A DNA stretch of 64,000 bases. It comes from CAKZNE01 sp963976435. Its GTDB lineage: Bacteria > Bacteroidota > Bacteroidia > Flavobacteriales > Schleiferiaceae. The stretch spans positions 112,858 through 176,857 of the forward strand of contig CAXBKQ010000004.1 of the NCBI GenBank assembly GCA_963976435.1, in the 5' to 3' direction. The position numbers were made by a program, and so were the translations under genes. The stretch's first letter is position 1. Each line of letters starts with the position of its first letter. The notes beneath the pieces are model-generated. The model had not been told where the DNA came from, did no database searches, and was given only the letters and a program-made list of their open reading frames with translations. Of the stretch, positions 51,733-60,584 are shown in pieces.

Positions 51733-53253
51733 ATGAACACTAAGCCTTCTAGTTTGATAGGGCTCTTCCTATTTTCACTAATGATTTTTGGGAGTATAAA
51801 CAGCTTTGCATTAAGTTCAAATAACATTTTGCTGGAAAGAAATTTTTGGAAATCTAAGCCCAATTTGGCTTTAGTTAAACTTAAAATTTCGGAAGGCCAT
51901 AATCCCAGTGAATTAAATCAAAATGCATTTGACCCTGTTGTTTATGCCATTTTGGAAAAAGCAGCACTCCCAGTTATTGAATACCTCATTCAACAAGAGG
52001 GAAATAGCCCCAACAAAATTACTCATGATGGCAGAAGCTATATATTTTGGGCCGCTTACAAGGAGAATGTGGAACTCATCCAATTCCTTCTACAAAACAA
52101 ATGCGATACTAAAATTATTGACGATAAAGGATATAGCGTTTTAAACTTTGCCGCTGCCTCAGGAGTTCAGAATAAGGAGGTTTACGACTTATTGATTAAA
52201 AATGGAGCAAATCCAAGATTGGAAAAAACTCCAAAAGGTGAAACCGCATTGCACTTAATCATTCCTCATCTACAAAACACAGCATTCATAAATTACTTTG
52301 TAAACCAAGGGATTGATTTATCTGCAGTGGATCACGATGGTAATGGATTATTTAATCATGCTGCAAAGGGAGGAAATCTTAAAATTATGAACTGGCTTAT
52401 TGAGCAAAAAGTGGATTTTAGCAAGCTCAATAAAAATGGAGAAAACGCTTTTATTTTTGCAGCAAGGGGTTTAAGAAGTCAAAGCAATACTTTAGAAACT
52501 TTTCAATATTTAAGAAAACTGGGGCTTGACCCTGGCCTCATTTCCCAAAATGCTCATACCTGCCTGATAGAATATTGCCAAAAACCCAAAGATTCCGAAG
52601 TTGTAAAATATCTAATTCAATTTTCAAAAAATATCAATCATCGTAATTCCGAAGGAGAAAATGCCATAATTCTAGCATCACGCCAAGGAAATATTGAGGT
52701 ACTACAACTTTTAATTGAAGCTAATGCCAATTTAAATCTATCCAATAAAAAAGGCCTTACAGCCTTGGCAAATGCATTTAGAAGTAATAGAGCAGAAGTA
52801 GTAAATTTTTTAATTAATGCTGGTGCAAGCTTGGAAATGGAAGATAACCAAGGCAACAATTTAATCTATTACTGGCTAAAATCTTACCATCCCAAAGACA
52901 GTGTTAATTTTTTCAACAAACAAGCTCTTCTAAAAAAGCAGCAATTTGATTTTTCCAAAGCTCAAACCAATGAATCCAACTTTTTCCATATCGCCGTGGA
53001 AAGTAATTATACAAGGCTTGTGAAATTGGCTATTGCCATGGGAGCAGATATCAATAAAATTAATAAGGATGGTCTAAGCCCATTACATTTGGCCGCTATG
53101 CGAGCTCAGGATCTGGAAATATTACAACTTTTAATAGAACATAAGGCAGATAAATCTCTTAAAAGTAATTGGGGTGAAAGTGCTTATGATCTTGCCCTAG
53201 AAAATGAAATCTTAAAGGACTCTCAAGCCTCTCTAACCTTTTTATCAAATTAA
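51733..53253 (+). CDS. Exported ankyrin-repeat protein
   Basis: The 506-residue protein has a signal peptide (~1-25, GSINSFALS). About eleven ankyrin repeats follow, e.g. DGRSYIFWAAYKENVELIQFLLQ (~95-118), DHDGNGLFNHAAKGGNLKIMNWLI, EGENAIILASRQGNIEVLQLLIEA and DGLSPLHLAAMRAQDLEILQLLIEHKA. Periplasmic ankyrin proteins often protect against oxidative stress or chaperone heme or catalase partners. It is directly followed by DUF2271 (1 bp gap) and the PepSY reductase, which suggests a role in the same iron/heme reduction process. Confidence 0.9.
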   Translation: MNTKPSSLIGLFLFSLMIFGSINSFALSSNNILLERNFWKSKPNLALVKLKISEGHNPSELNQNAFDPVVYAILEKAALPVIEYLIQQEGNSPNKITHDGRSYIFWAAYKENVELIQFLLQNKCDTKIIDDKGYSVLNFAAASGVQNKEVYDLLIKNGANPRLEKTPKGETALHLIIPHLQNTAFINYFVNQGIDLSAVDHDGNGLFNHAAKGGNLKIMNWLIEQKVDFSKLNKNGENAFIFAARGLRSQSNTLETFQYLRKLGLDPGLISQNAHTCLIEYCQKPKDSEVVKYLIQFSKNINHRNSEGENAIILASRQGNIEVLQLLIEANANLNLSNKKGLTALANAFRSNRAEVVNFLINAGASLEMEDNQGNNLIYYWLKSYHPKDSVNFFNKQALLKKQQFDFSKAQTNESNFFHIAVESNYTRLVKLAIAMGADINKINKDGLSPLHLAAMRAQDLEILQLLIEHKADKSLKSNWGESAYDLALENEILKDSQASLTFLSN

Positions 53254-53254
53254 G

Positions 53255-53731
53255 ATGAAGCAGCTATTTAAAGCCATTTTAATTTTGGCTCTCTTTCTAA
53301 ATTTCACTCCTCAAACAGAAAGCAATAAGTATAAATGTTTAATCCAAATGAAAAATTACAAGGGTGAAAAAGCCTATGTAATTACCTCCTTAATTGACGC
53401 AAAAGGAAAATATGTAAACACTTTGCATATTCATGGCGACGATGATGAGTGGTATCATGAAATTTCTGAATGGTGGAAGTATTTCGGAAAGAAGAAAAGA
53501 AATATTGACGGAATAAGTGGCGCTACCATTGGTGGGGGTGAGCGAAATGTATTTTTATTTCAAATAGATAGCAAATATTTCAACCAAGGATATAAAATCC
53601 GGTTTGAAAGCTCTGTTGAGGATCAAGAATATCATGTAAAGGATTTGGAAATACCTTTTGATTCTACCATGATGCAAGGAAAAATTGAGGGTAGCGGTTA
53701 TATTCGTTATGTGCGAATAATGGCCAATTAA
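53255..53731 (+). CDS. DUF2271 family exported protein
   Basis: The 158-residue protein has a signal peptide (~1-20) and the DUF2271 pattern: KCLIQMKNYKGEKAYVITSLID, YVNTLHIHGDDDEWYHEISEWWKYFG, IDGISGATIGGGERNVFLFQI. DUF2271 proteins are periplasmic and frequently occur beside PepSY-domain membrane reductases and ApbE-like flavin transferases; their biochemical role is unproven. It starts 1 bp after the ankyrin gene and ends 11 bp before the PepSY-reductase start, fitting an operon. Confidence 0.87.
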   Translation: MKQLFKAILILALFLNFTPQTESNKYKCLIQMKNYKGEKAYVITSLIDAKGKYVNTLHIHGDDDEWYHEISEWWKYFGKKKRNIDGISGATIGGGERNVFLFQIDSKYFNQGYKIRFESSVEDQEYHVKDLEIPFDSTMMQGKIEGSGYIRYVRIMAN

Positions 53732-53742
53732 GTTCGGTGTAA

Positions 53743-55935
53743 ATGATAATTTCGATTTGGAGGTATAGCCACTTTGCACTGGCTCTTATTTCTTCCCTCT
53801 TTATTCTTGTTCTTTCTATTACGGGGCTAATTTTATCCCTTGAGCCGATTTCTAATGGATGGAATCAAAATCCTAAAATTGCAGGAAAATATGATATCAG
53901 CCTGGCCCAATTATACCAGAATTTAAAGTCTAACTACACCGAAATTTACGAGATTGAGTTGGATGACAATCAACAATTGATAATTTCGGCAGCGAAGGAA
54001 GGAAATGAAGACCGATTTTATATTAATCCCCTCAGCGGAAATAAAACTGGGGAGATTGAAAAAAAGGCTGAAATATTTAATTTCTCCACCAAACTTCATC
54101 GATCCTTATTTCTCAAATTCCCTGGTAGGTTATTGATAGGGATTTTTTCATTTCTACTCCTCCTCATAGCTATTAGTGGATTTATTCTTTTCTTACAGAG
54201 GCAAAAGGGAATACTCAATTATTTTAAAAGAATAAAAAAGGACAATCCCCTATCCTTATTGCATCTTAAACTAAGTAGGGTTTTCATTATACCCATTCTG
54301 CTCATCGCTTTTTCAGGTGTTTATTTATCCCTATTAAGGTTTTCGATTATTCCAAACCCAGTTGATGAAGGCCTTTTTTTAGAGGAATCATCTTCCTTTA
54401 TTCCAGAAATTCCCATTGAATCCTTTCCCCTATTCCAAGAGCTTAAAATATCACAAATCACCAGTTTAAAATTTCCCTTTTTTAAAGATCCAAGCGAATT
54501 TTTTCAGGTCAACTTAAAAGATAAGAAGCTACTTGTAAATCAATACAATGGTAAGATTGAAAAGGAGGTTCAAAATTCCAGAATAGATCTCTTCTCCTTA
54601 AATATGTTTAATATTCATACTGGCAGGACTAGTGTATTATGGGCGATAATTCTTGGGCTCTCTTCCGTGAGTATTCTTGTATTTATGTACAGTGGTTTTG
54701 CAATTTCTTTAAGAAGAAGATCGGGGCGAATTAAAAATCAAATTTCAAAAACCGAAGCTGAAATTTTTATTGGTGTAGGCTCAGAAAACGGTTCTAGTTT
54801 ATTGTTTGCCAAATCCTTGCAATCGGCCCTTTATAATCATGGGAAGAAATCTTATATTTTTCATTTGAATCATATTGAAGACTTCCCTAAAATGAAGCAT
54901 CTCCTAATTTTTTCAGCTAGCTATGGTGATGGTGAAGCCCCTAGCAATGCCAATCTATTTCTCGAAAAACTGGAAAATCTAAATTTTAGCAAAACATTCA
55001 AATACTCTGTTTTGGGCTTTGGATCCCTTGCCTATTCGAAATTTTGTGGATTCGCAGCAGATATTGAGGATTCACTAAGGCTAAAAGAAAAAGCGCAAAC
55101 GGATTGTGAACTTTTTAAAATCAACAATCAATCCTTTGAGTCCTTTAGAAATTGGACGAATAATTGGACCAATAAAAATCAATTTCCTCCATTAATTCTC
55201 AAAGATTTCCAGTCGAAACCCCTTTCTAAGGAGTTCCAGACCATGAAGCTATCCTCAAAAAAATCAATAGGCGACCTATCCGTTTTAGACCTAAGTCCTA
55301 GTCAAAAAATTAGGGCAACTTCCGGGGATTTGTTAGCCATTTTAGCTCCAGGAGAAAAAAGAGCTCGTTTGTATTCTCTTGCCGTATTTAAGGAGGGGAA
55401 TTTATCCATTGCTCTTAGAAAACATGAATTTGGGATATGCTCTCAACACCTCAGTAAATTAAATATTGGAGATCAAACACAGGCAATGTTGAAGAAAAAC
55501 CGAGAATTTCATCTGCCTAAAAAAGCAAAAGAAGTTTTAATGATCTGCAACGGAACAGGTGTCATGCCTTTTTTGGGAATGATAGAAAACTGCAAACCGA
55601 CTATTAAATTTCATCTTTATTGGGGTATTAAAAACCCAGACAGCAAATCTCTTTACAAAGAAAAGCTAGATAGTATTTCTCAAAACTCAGGGCTTGAGAA
55701 TTTTAAAATTGCCTATTCTCAAAAAGATGAAAGACTCTATGTCCAAAACCTAATTCAGAAAGAGCAGGGATTGATTTGTAAAATGCTTAAAAATGGGGCT
55801 ACGATAATGATCTGCGGTTCTATTTCTATGCAAGCAGATGTTTTAAAACTTCTACAAAAAACCAGCCAGGAAGGCTTGGGTAAACCTTTGAGTTATTTTG
55901 AAAATAGGGGACAATTGAAGATGGATTGTTATTAA
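53743..55935 (+). CDS. PepSY membrane domain - flavodoxin - FAD/NAD(P) reductase fusion
   Basis: The 730-residue protein has a PepSY-associated TM region with four helices (~10-30, ~125-148, ~177-200, ~298-320). WRYSHFALALISSLFILVLS and KLHRSLFLKFPGRLLIGIFSF carry heme-ligand-like His. A flavodoxin domain follows (~340-480: EIFIGVGSENGSS, FSASYGDGEAPSNANLFLEKL), then a sulfite/P450-reductase-like FAD/NADP domain (~500-730: RLYSLAVF, MICNGTGVMPFLGMI ~603, ICGSISMQADVLKLL). Predicted flow is NAD(P)H to FAD to FMN to membrane heme to a periplasmic acceptor. Related PepSY proteins reduce ferric siderophores or heme. Confidence 0.9.
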   Translation: MIISIWRYSHFALALISSLFILVLSITGLILSLEPISNGWNQNPKIAGKYDISLAQLYQNLKSNYTEIYEIELDDNQQLIISAAKEGNEDRFYINPLSGNKTGEIEKKAEIFNFSTKLHRSLFLKFPGRLLIGIFSFLLLLIAISGFILFLQRQKGILNYFKRIKKDNPLSLLHLKLSRVFIIPILLIAFSGVYLSLLRFSIIPNPVDEGLFLEESSSFIPEIPIESFPLFQELKISQITSLKFPFFKDPSEFFQVNLKDKKLLVNQYNGKIEKEVQNSRIDLFSLNMFNIHTGRTSVLWAIILGLSSVSILVFMYSGFAISLRRRSGRIKNQISKTEAEIFIGVGSENGSSLLFAKSLQSALYNHGKKSYIFHLNHIEDFPKMKHLLIFSASYGDGEAPSNANLFLEKLENLNFSKTFKYSVLGFGSLAYSKFCGFAADIEDSLRLKEKAQTDCELFKINNQSFESFRNWTNNWTNKNQFPPLILKDFQSKPLSKEFQTMKLSSKKSIGDLSVLDLSPSQKIRATSGDLLAILAPGEKRARLYSLAVFKEGNLSIALRKHEFGICSQHLSKLNIGDQTQAMLKKNREFHLPKKAKEVLMICNGTGVMPFLGMIENCKPTIKFHLYWGIKNPDSKSLYKEKLDSISQNSGLENFKIAYSQKDERLYVQNLIQKEQGLICKMLKNGATIMICGSISMQADVLKLLQKTSQEGLGKPLSYFENRGQLKMDCY

Positions 55936-55951
55936 TCCAAGATCTTCAATA

Positions 55952-56974
55952 TTAAATTTCCAAAAACTCAAAACTAACAGAGCCTTTATCTCCTTGTTGA
56001 TTATAAAATCCTGTAAATCTCAATCGATAATTTACCCCCCTATTATCCTGAATGAAATAAAATTTATGGGCAAGGATTATAAATTTAGCCGTTCCATTTA
56101 GGTCAAACCTTTTCCATTCATGACCGATAACATCAGAGTTATCACTAAAATTTTCGTGAATTATATTACTTGCTTTTAAATTATAAAAACTACTGCTAGA
56201 ATCGATTGTGAAATTTTGATACAAATAAGCTTGCGTTTGAAAAGGGTTTAGCAAGCAGCCTGTAACAGAATAATCCACCGAATCCACACCATCGAACAAT
56301 CGCTGCATATATTTAGTGAATACAATATCCCAATCCTCTTTTGGTGGTTCTATCTTTAAAATCTCATTGGGTTTACTGAGGGATAAATAAACATTATTAA
56401 AATTAGCATCTCCCAAAATTCTATATTCCTTTTTATTGTTAGAGTTCAAATCCGCAATTTGGATTTTATACTCACCTTGGGTGAATTCCAAAATTTGAAA
56501 TTTTTTATAGCCTCTAGCTTGGTTGTTTAGGCTTAGTCCTAGGTCGATTATAAACACCTCTCCTTGGGGATCCAAGGCATGAAAGTCCTTTTTAATTATC
56601 CCTTTTTTAAAATAATTTTTCGACCTCTCAAATTGGAATTCCTCCTCAAAATCCTTTGGGTCCAGGGTTTGAGAAAAGTCACTTATACCGGTTGGAGCCA
56701 CCCTCATTAAGAGAGCAGAGTTCACGAAAATATTTGGCTCTTGGGCTTCACAACCAAATGCAAAATCCCATTCATCCTTAAAATTATCGCCAACATTTTT
56801 ATTTCTACTCAAATCAAAATAAACCTGTTTTTGATAGTCTAGACCATTTTCAGAAACCATATCAGCAAAGCCCACTCTATCCTCTATAAAGGCGGCTGCT
56901 AAGGCCTTTTCTTCCTTTTCACAAGAGAACAATAAGACTTGAATTAGTACAGATAGTTTTATAAAATTTTTCAT
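55952..56974 (-). CDS. HmuY-like heme-binding lipoprotein
   Basis: The 340-residue protein has lipobox LLFSC (Cys 18). Two HmuY-type segments can be read: ~40-110 (KQVYFDLSRNKNV, DEWDFAFGCEAQEPNIFVNS) and ~210-340 (EDWDIVFTKYMQRL, DYSVTGCLLNPFQTQAYLYQ, DVIGHEWKRFDLNGTAKFIILAHKFYFIQD, NYRLRFTGFYN). HmuY proteins take heme from host or environmental hemoproteins and pass it to a TonB receptor. It starts 3 bp after the receptor gene in the same operon, matching the classic HmuR-HmuY pairing. Confidence 0.88.
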   Translation of the reverse strand: MKNFIKLSVLIQVLLFSCEKEEKALAAAFIEDRVGFADMVSENGLDYQKQVYFDLSRNKNVGDNFKDEWDFAFGCEAQEPNIFVNSALLMRVAPTGISDFSQTLDPKDFEEEFQFERSKNYFKKGIIKKDFHALDPQGEVFIIDLGLSLNNQARGYKKFQILEFTQGEYKIQIADLNSNNKKEYRILGDANFNNVYLSLSKPNEILKIEPPKEDWDIVFTKYMQRLFDGVDSVDYSVTGCLLNPFQTQAYLYQNFTIDSSSSFYNLKASNIIHENFSDNSDVIGHEWKRFDLNGTAKFIILAHKFYFIQDNRGVNYRLRFTGFYNQQGDKGSVSFEFLEI

Positions 56975-56977
56975 TCC

Positions 56978-59254
56978 TTAAAAGCTTAATTGCATTCTTA
57001 TAAAATAGCTTCGTCCATAACTCAAAGCCATAGAACCTGATCCCCCACTATGGCTTCCATTACTAAGTTGAATATTGGATTGAATTTGGGTGATATTGAA
57101 CAAGTTTTTTACTCCCATACTCAGCTTTAATTTTTTCTTAAAAAAGCTTTTTGAAATATTGAAATTACTTTGGGTAAAACCTTGAAAACGGATTCTTTGA
57201 ATTTCACCTTCTCCATCGAGAATAAGATCTTCACGACTACCGGTATGACTTAAAAACAGGGAGCTTTGAACTCCTATCTTAGGCAAGGTATAGGATAGAT
57301 TCAATCGGTATTGAGGGAAAAACAAAAAGTCACGATTTTCCTCCTGTCCAGCTTCATCACTAAATGACAGGTCATTTTTTAGTCCAGTTAAACTAAAACC
57401 ACTTTCTATCTTCCAATTTGCCAGAATAAATTTGGCCATCAAATTAAATCCAGCACTCCTACTTTGTGCTACATTCCTATTGGTATAAAGCCCTCTAGGA
57501 TCTGAATTATCAGCTTCTAAAACTGAAATTAGTTTTATTTCATTTTCAATTTTATTGTAAAAAATGGAGCTATTCAGATTAAATAGGAATTTCGAATATT
57601 GCTTTTCAAAATCCACATTTGCCTGAAAATTATGGGATGTTTCTGCTTTCAGATCAGCATTTCCCAAAATATTGTGATTCTCATCTACAAAAAAGAAGTA
57701 CAATTCTTTAAGGCTTGGAGCTCGAAATCCTCTACCATAAGATGCTCTAAAAATCCAATGATCACCCTTATTGTATTTAAGAGCCAAGGAGCTGATCAGT
57801 GGGTTTTGAAATTTAGAATTATAAGAATATCTAAACCCGGGCTGAATATTGAAATTATCGTGGATTTTAAAATTTAGAGACGTAAAAAATCCAAGATCTA
57901 ATAATTCTTGTTGCCCTTTTACTATCCTTTCACCTTTGCTGGTTTCATGATTCAGTTCATAACCGAATTGATAATTTAACTGCCAAGAATTAATGCTATT
58001 TTCATAAAATGCTCGAGAATTCAAGGTGGCAAAACGGCTGGTATCCTGAGCATCTAAACCCGAGAATTTTGTGCTTTCCAAACTACTCAAATTAATAAGC
58101 TCTGAGACTTTTGCCCTTTGGAAAAAATTATAGGCCAGATGGAATTTTAAAACCTCATCATCCTTGAAAAAATGCTGAATTCTAATTTGATTATCTATCC
58201 TTTTGGTATAATAATAATCGTCTAGAGCACGAGGATATTTAAATGCTCCCGAGGTATCCTCTAAGGGAACCACCAAAGAGTCGATGCTTCCTACATCACC
58301 TTTATTGCTAATCTTCTCATCAAAGAAATTACTGGAAAAGGCGAAAATGGTTTTCTTCCAATTAGTTTTCCATGCTAGCTGACCAAAGTATTGCTCTTTA
58401 GGATTCCACTGCTGATCGCGTTTATCTTCAAAATCAAAGCCTTTAAAGAAATTTCTTCCCAAGCCAAGGTTGAATTGAGATTTTTTGAGGGGCACTTTTG
58501 CATTAACATCCAAATTATACCTCCCTATTGATTCTACAAATGAGTTTAACTGATAATTGGAGTTTTGGTTTTGATGTTTTTTACTAATGAGATTGATTGT
58601 TCCAGCAATGGCATCCGTTCCATATTGTACAGACATGGGCCCTTCTACAATTTCTACTCTCTCAATATTGTTGAGATTTATTTGGCTCAAATCTATATTT
58701 CCATCCAAACGACCAATTACTGGAACACCATCAATAAGAATTTTCACCTTCTGGCCACCAAGCCCGGCTAGTCTAATTTGCGATCCTAAAACCGCATCTT
58801 CGGAAACCTGGATATTGAGTTCATTAATTAGCAAGTCAGATAAATTCACGGCGGCAAGAGCTTCTATTTTTTCCCTACCAATAACCTTTATTTTTTGGGT
58901 AGCATCTTTGGCCAGAATAGCTCTTGCTTGACCAGTTATTACCACCTCATTTAATTGTCTTTTATTCGCTTTTAAAACAATTGTAAGCTCTTCAAAGGGC
59001 TTGTTGAATCTGATTTTTTGACTATGGTAGGAAAGATGACTAATTTCGATGCTAAGCGGAAAACTGAGATCTGAAAACCTAAATTCACCATCTATGGAGC
59101 TTATGCCATAAACGCTGTCATGCTCATTAAAAATCTTTAAATGAGCATTAACAACAGCTTGGTCAATTTCTGATAAAAGCTGGATTTTCCTTTCTTGAGC
59201 TAGGGAGAGAGAAAAGAAAATCAAAGACAAAAATGGGGTGAAAATCAGTTTCAT
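56978..59254 (-). CDS. TonB-dependent receptor, HmuR-like (heme)
   Basis: The 758-residue protein has a signal peptide (~1-19, FSLSLAQ), a carboxypeptidase-regulatory-like domain (~25-105), and a plug (~110-225: VVITGQARAILAKDATQKIKVI, KILIDGVPVIGRLDGNIDLSQ, RVEIVEGPMSVQYGTDAIAGTINLIS). The barrel ends SYGRSYFIRMQLSF. Its gene is sandwiched between two HmuY-like genes and is therefore assigned to heme uptake by context. The first gene pair of the operon is separated from it by a hairpin at 59263-59292. Confidence 0.93.
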   Translation of the reverse strand: MKLIFTPFLSLIFFSLSLAQERKIQLLSEIDQAVVNAHLKIFNEHDSVYGISSIDGEFRFSDLSFPLSIEISHLSYHSQKIRFNKPFEELTIVLKANKRQLNEVVITGQARAILAKDATQKIKVIGREKIEALAAVNLSDLLINELNIQVSEDAVLGSQIRLAGLGGQKVKILIDGVPVIGRLDGNIDLSQINLNNIERVEIVEGPMSVQYGTDAIAGTINLISKKHQNQNSNYQLNSFVESIGRYNLDVNAKVPLKKSQFNLGLGRNFFKGFDFEDKRDQQWNPKEQYFGQLAWKTNWKKTIFAFSSNFFDEKISNKGDVGSIDSLVVPLEDTSGAFKYPRALDDYYYTKRIDNQIRIQHFFKDDEVLKFHLAYNFFQRAKVSELINLSSLESTKFSGLDAQDTSRFATLNSRAFYENSINSWQLNYQFGYELNHETSKGERIVKGQQELLDLGFFTSLNFKIHDNFNIQPGFRYSYNSKFQNPLISSLALKYNKGDHWIFRASYGRGFRAPSLKELYFFFVDENHNILGNADLKAETSHNFQANVDFEKQYSKFLFNLNSSIFYNKIENEIKLISVLEADNSDPRGLYTNRNVAQSRSAGFNLMAKFILANWKIESGFSLTGLKNDLSFSDEAGQEENRDFLFFPQYRLNLSYTLPKIGVQSSLFLSHTGSREDLILDGEGEIQRIRFQGFTQSNFNISKSFFKKKLKLSMGVKNLFNITQIQSNIQLSNGSHSGGSGSMALSYGRSYFIRMQLSF

Positions 59255-59262
59255 AGGAGCAG

Positions 59263-59292
59263 AAAATGGCGGGCATTATTGCCCACCATTTT
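59263..59292 (-). terminator. Intra-operon hairpin between the secreted HmuY-like gene and the receptor gene
   Basis: A 13-bp stem (AAAATGGTGGGCA / TGCCCGCCATTTT on the minus strand) with one C-A mismatch and a 4-nt loop lies in the 65-bp gap. The T run on the minus strand is short, so partial termination or mRNA stabilisation is more likely than full termination. Confidence 0.6.
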
Positions 59293-59319
59293 TTATTCTT
59301 TAGCTTTTTATAAACCTTA

Positions 59320-60567
59320 TTAAGGTTGTACTATTAATGAGCTAGTTTCTGTAAAGTCTTTAGTAGAAATTTTCAAGAAATAAGCCCCTTTTGCAATCCC
59401 TTCTAAATCCAGTCTATATTCACCAAAACCAGAGTTTAAATTCAGGGTATTACTCTTTATTAACCTCGCGCTATGATCGAAGATTTCTAGCTTAATCGTT
59501 TCGTTAGAGTTGGCATTAATTACCAGATTTATATGATCTGCACTTGGATTTGGATAGACCGACAATAGGTTTACATTTTTTGGCTTATCCAGGCCTATAG
59601 AATTCCAATGACTGATATCTGATTTTGGGTAAACATAAAGTTCTGCACCATGGGAGTCATTTATTCGAATAGGAATATTAGCGAAACTGGTCTTCGCGAA
59701 TAGGGCAATATCCCAATCATTATCTTGATTTACTTTAAGGCTTGTTTTATTTTCCAAGGAATAATAAACCTGATCTGTATTACCAGATCCTAAGCTGATT
59801 GAATCCAAAACCCCATTCACTTCAAATTTATATACAGCAGTGGCAGAGCCCGAATAATCAATGAATTTTATTTCGTTTAATACTCCTGACTGATTTAAAA
59901 CATAATAGACTAGGGTGTCGTAGGTAATTCCAGCGAAGGAATTTTTCCAATCATAACCGATCTCAGAAATATTTGAAGATAGGGGGAATTGAGCAGTGTC
60001 TGCTGAAGAATAATTAGCGCCACTTACAAATTCAACTTGTGAAGTAGAAACATCCAAATTACTCAAAACACCAGAAACTGGATAGGCTCCAAAACCCGGG
60101 AAAATGGTAAGGAATTTTCTGAAAACTATGTCCCAATCTTGGTTATTTGGCTCCAGATCTTTGCTAATCTCATTATCGATAGAGAAATACATAAAATTTC
60201 GATTTGGAAAATTTGTTCTATCGAAATTGGTGGATTTCCGTTGGCTACCATCTAGGTTGCTGTAGGTTATAGTAAAAACACCTGATGCCAACTGATCTAT
60301 AGAAATGGCTTTATAATTTCCATTTACCGTTTTAATAATATAGATCGAATCACCTTTAATAATGTGGGTGCTAATATCATATTCCCCCCAACCAAAATCT
60401 GAGGCATTGTTAAGATCCCTATTTGCATCAAAGGCACCTTTTTCCCATGTGGAATAGCTATTATTTAGCAATTTCCAGTTATTGGCTAAACCTGTACTAT
60501 CAAAAGTTTGGGCATTTAAGCTACAGGCTAAGCTTAGGAATAAACTGTTTAGTATAAATTTTTTCAT
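59320..60567 (-). CDS. T9SS-secreted HmuY-like protein (candidate hemophore)
   Basis: The 415-residue protein has signal peptide ending LNAQ (~19) and no lipobox. The HmuY-type region (~25-300) contains WGEYDISTHIIKGDSIYIIK, NNQDWDIVFRKFLTIFPGFGAYPVSG, SEIGYDWKNSFAGI and LVYYVLNQSGVLNEIKFIDYSG, with the DWDIxF and GYDWK landmarks. Residues ~335-415 are a T9SS type A sorting domain (LLSVYPNPSADHINLVINA, IKLEIFDHSARLIKS, IAKGAYFLKI, SSLIVQP). The same operon also encodes a lipidated HmuY-like protein, so heme capture appears split between a released or surface-attached form and an anchored form. Confidence 0.87.
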   Translation of the reverse strand: MKKFILNSLFLSLACSLNAQTFDSTGLANNWKLLNNSYSTWEKGAFDANRDLNNASDFGWGEYDISTHIIKGDSIYIIKTVNGNYKAISIDQLASGVFTITYSNLDGSQRKSTNFDRTNFPNRNFMYFSIDNEISKDLEPNNQDWDIVFRKFLTIFPGFGAYPVSGVLSNLDVSTSQVEFVSGANYSSADTAQFPLSSNISEIGYDWKNSFAGITYDTLVYYVLNQSGVLNEIKFIDYSGSATAVYKFEVNGVLDSISLGSGNTDQVYYSLENKTSLKVNQDNDWDIALFAKTSFANIPIRINDSHGAELYVYPKSDISHWNSIGLDKPKNVNLLSVYPNPSADHINLVINANSNETIKLEIFDHSARLIKSNTLNLNSGFGEYRLDLEGIAKGAYFLKISTKDFTETSSLIVQP

Positions 60568-60584
60568 TTTTGATTTTATAAATT

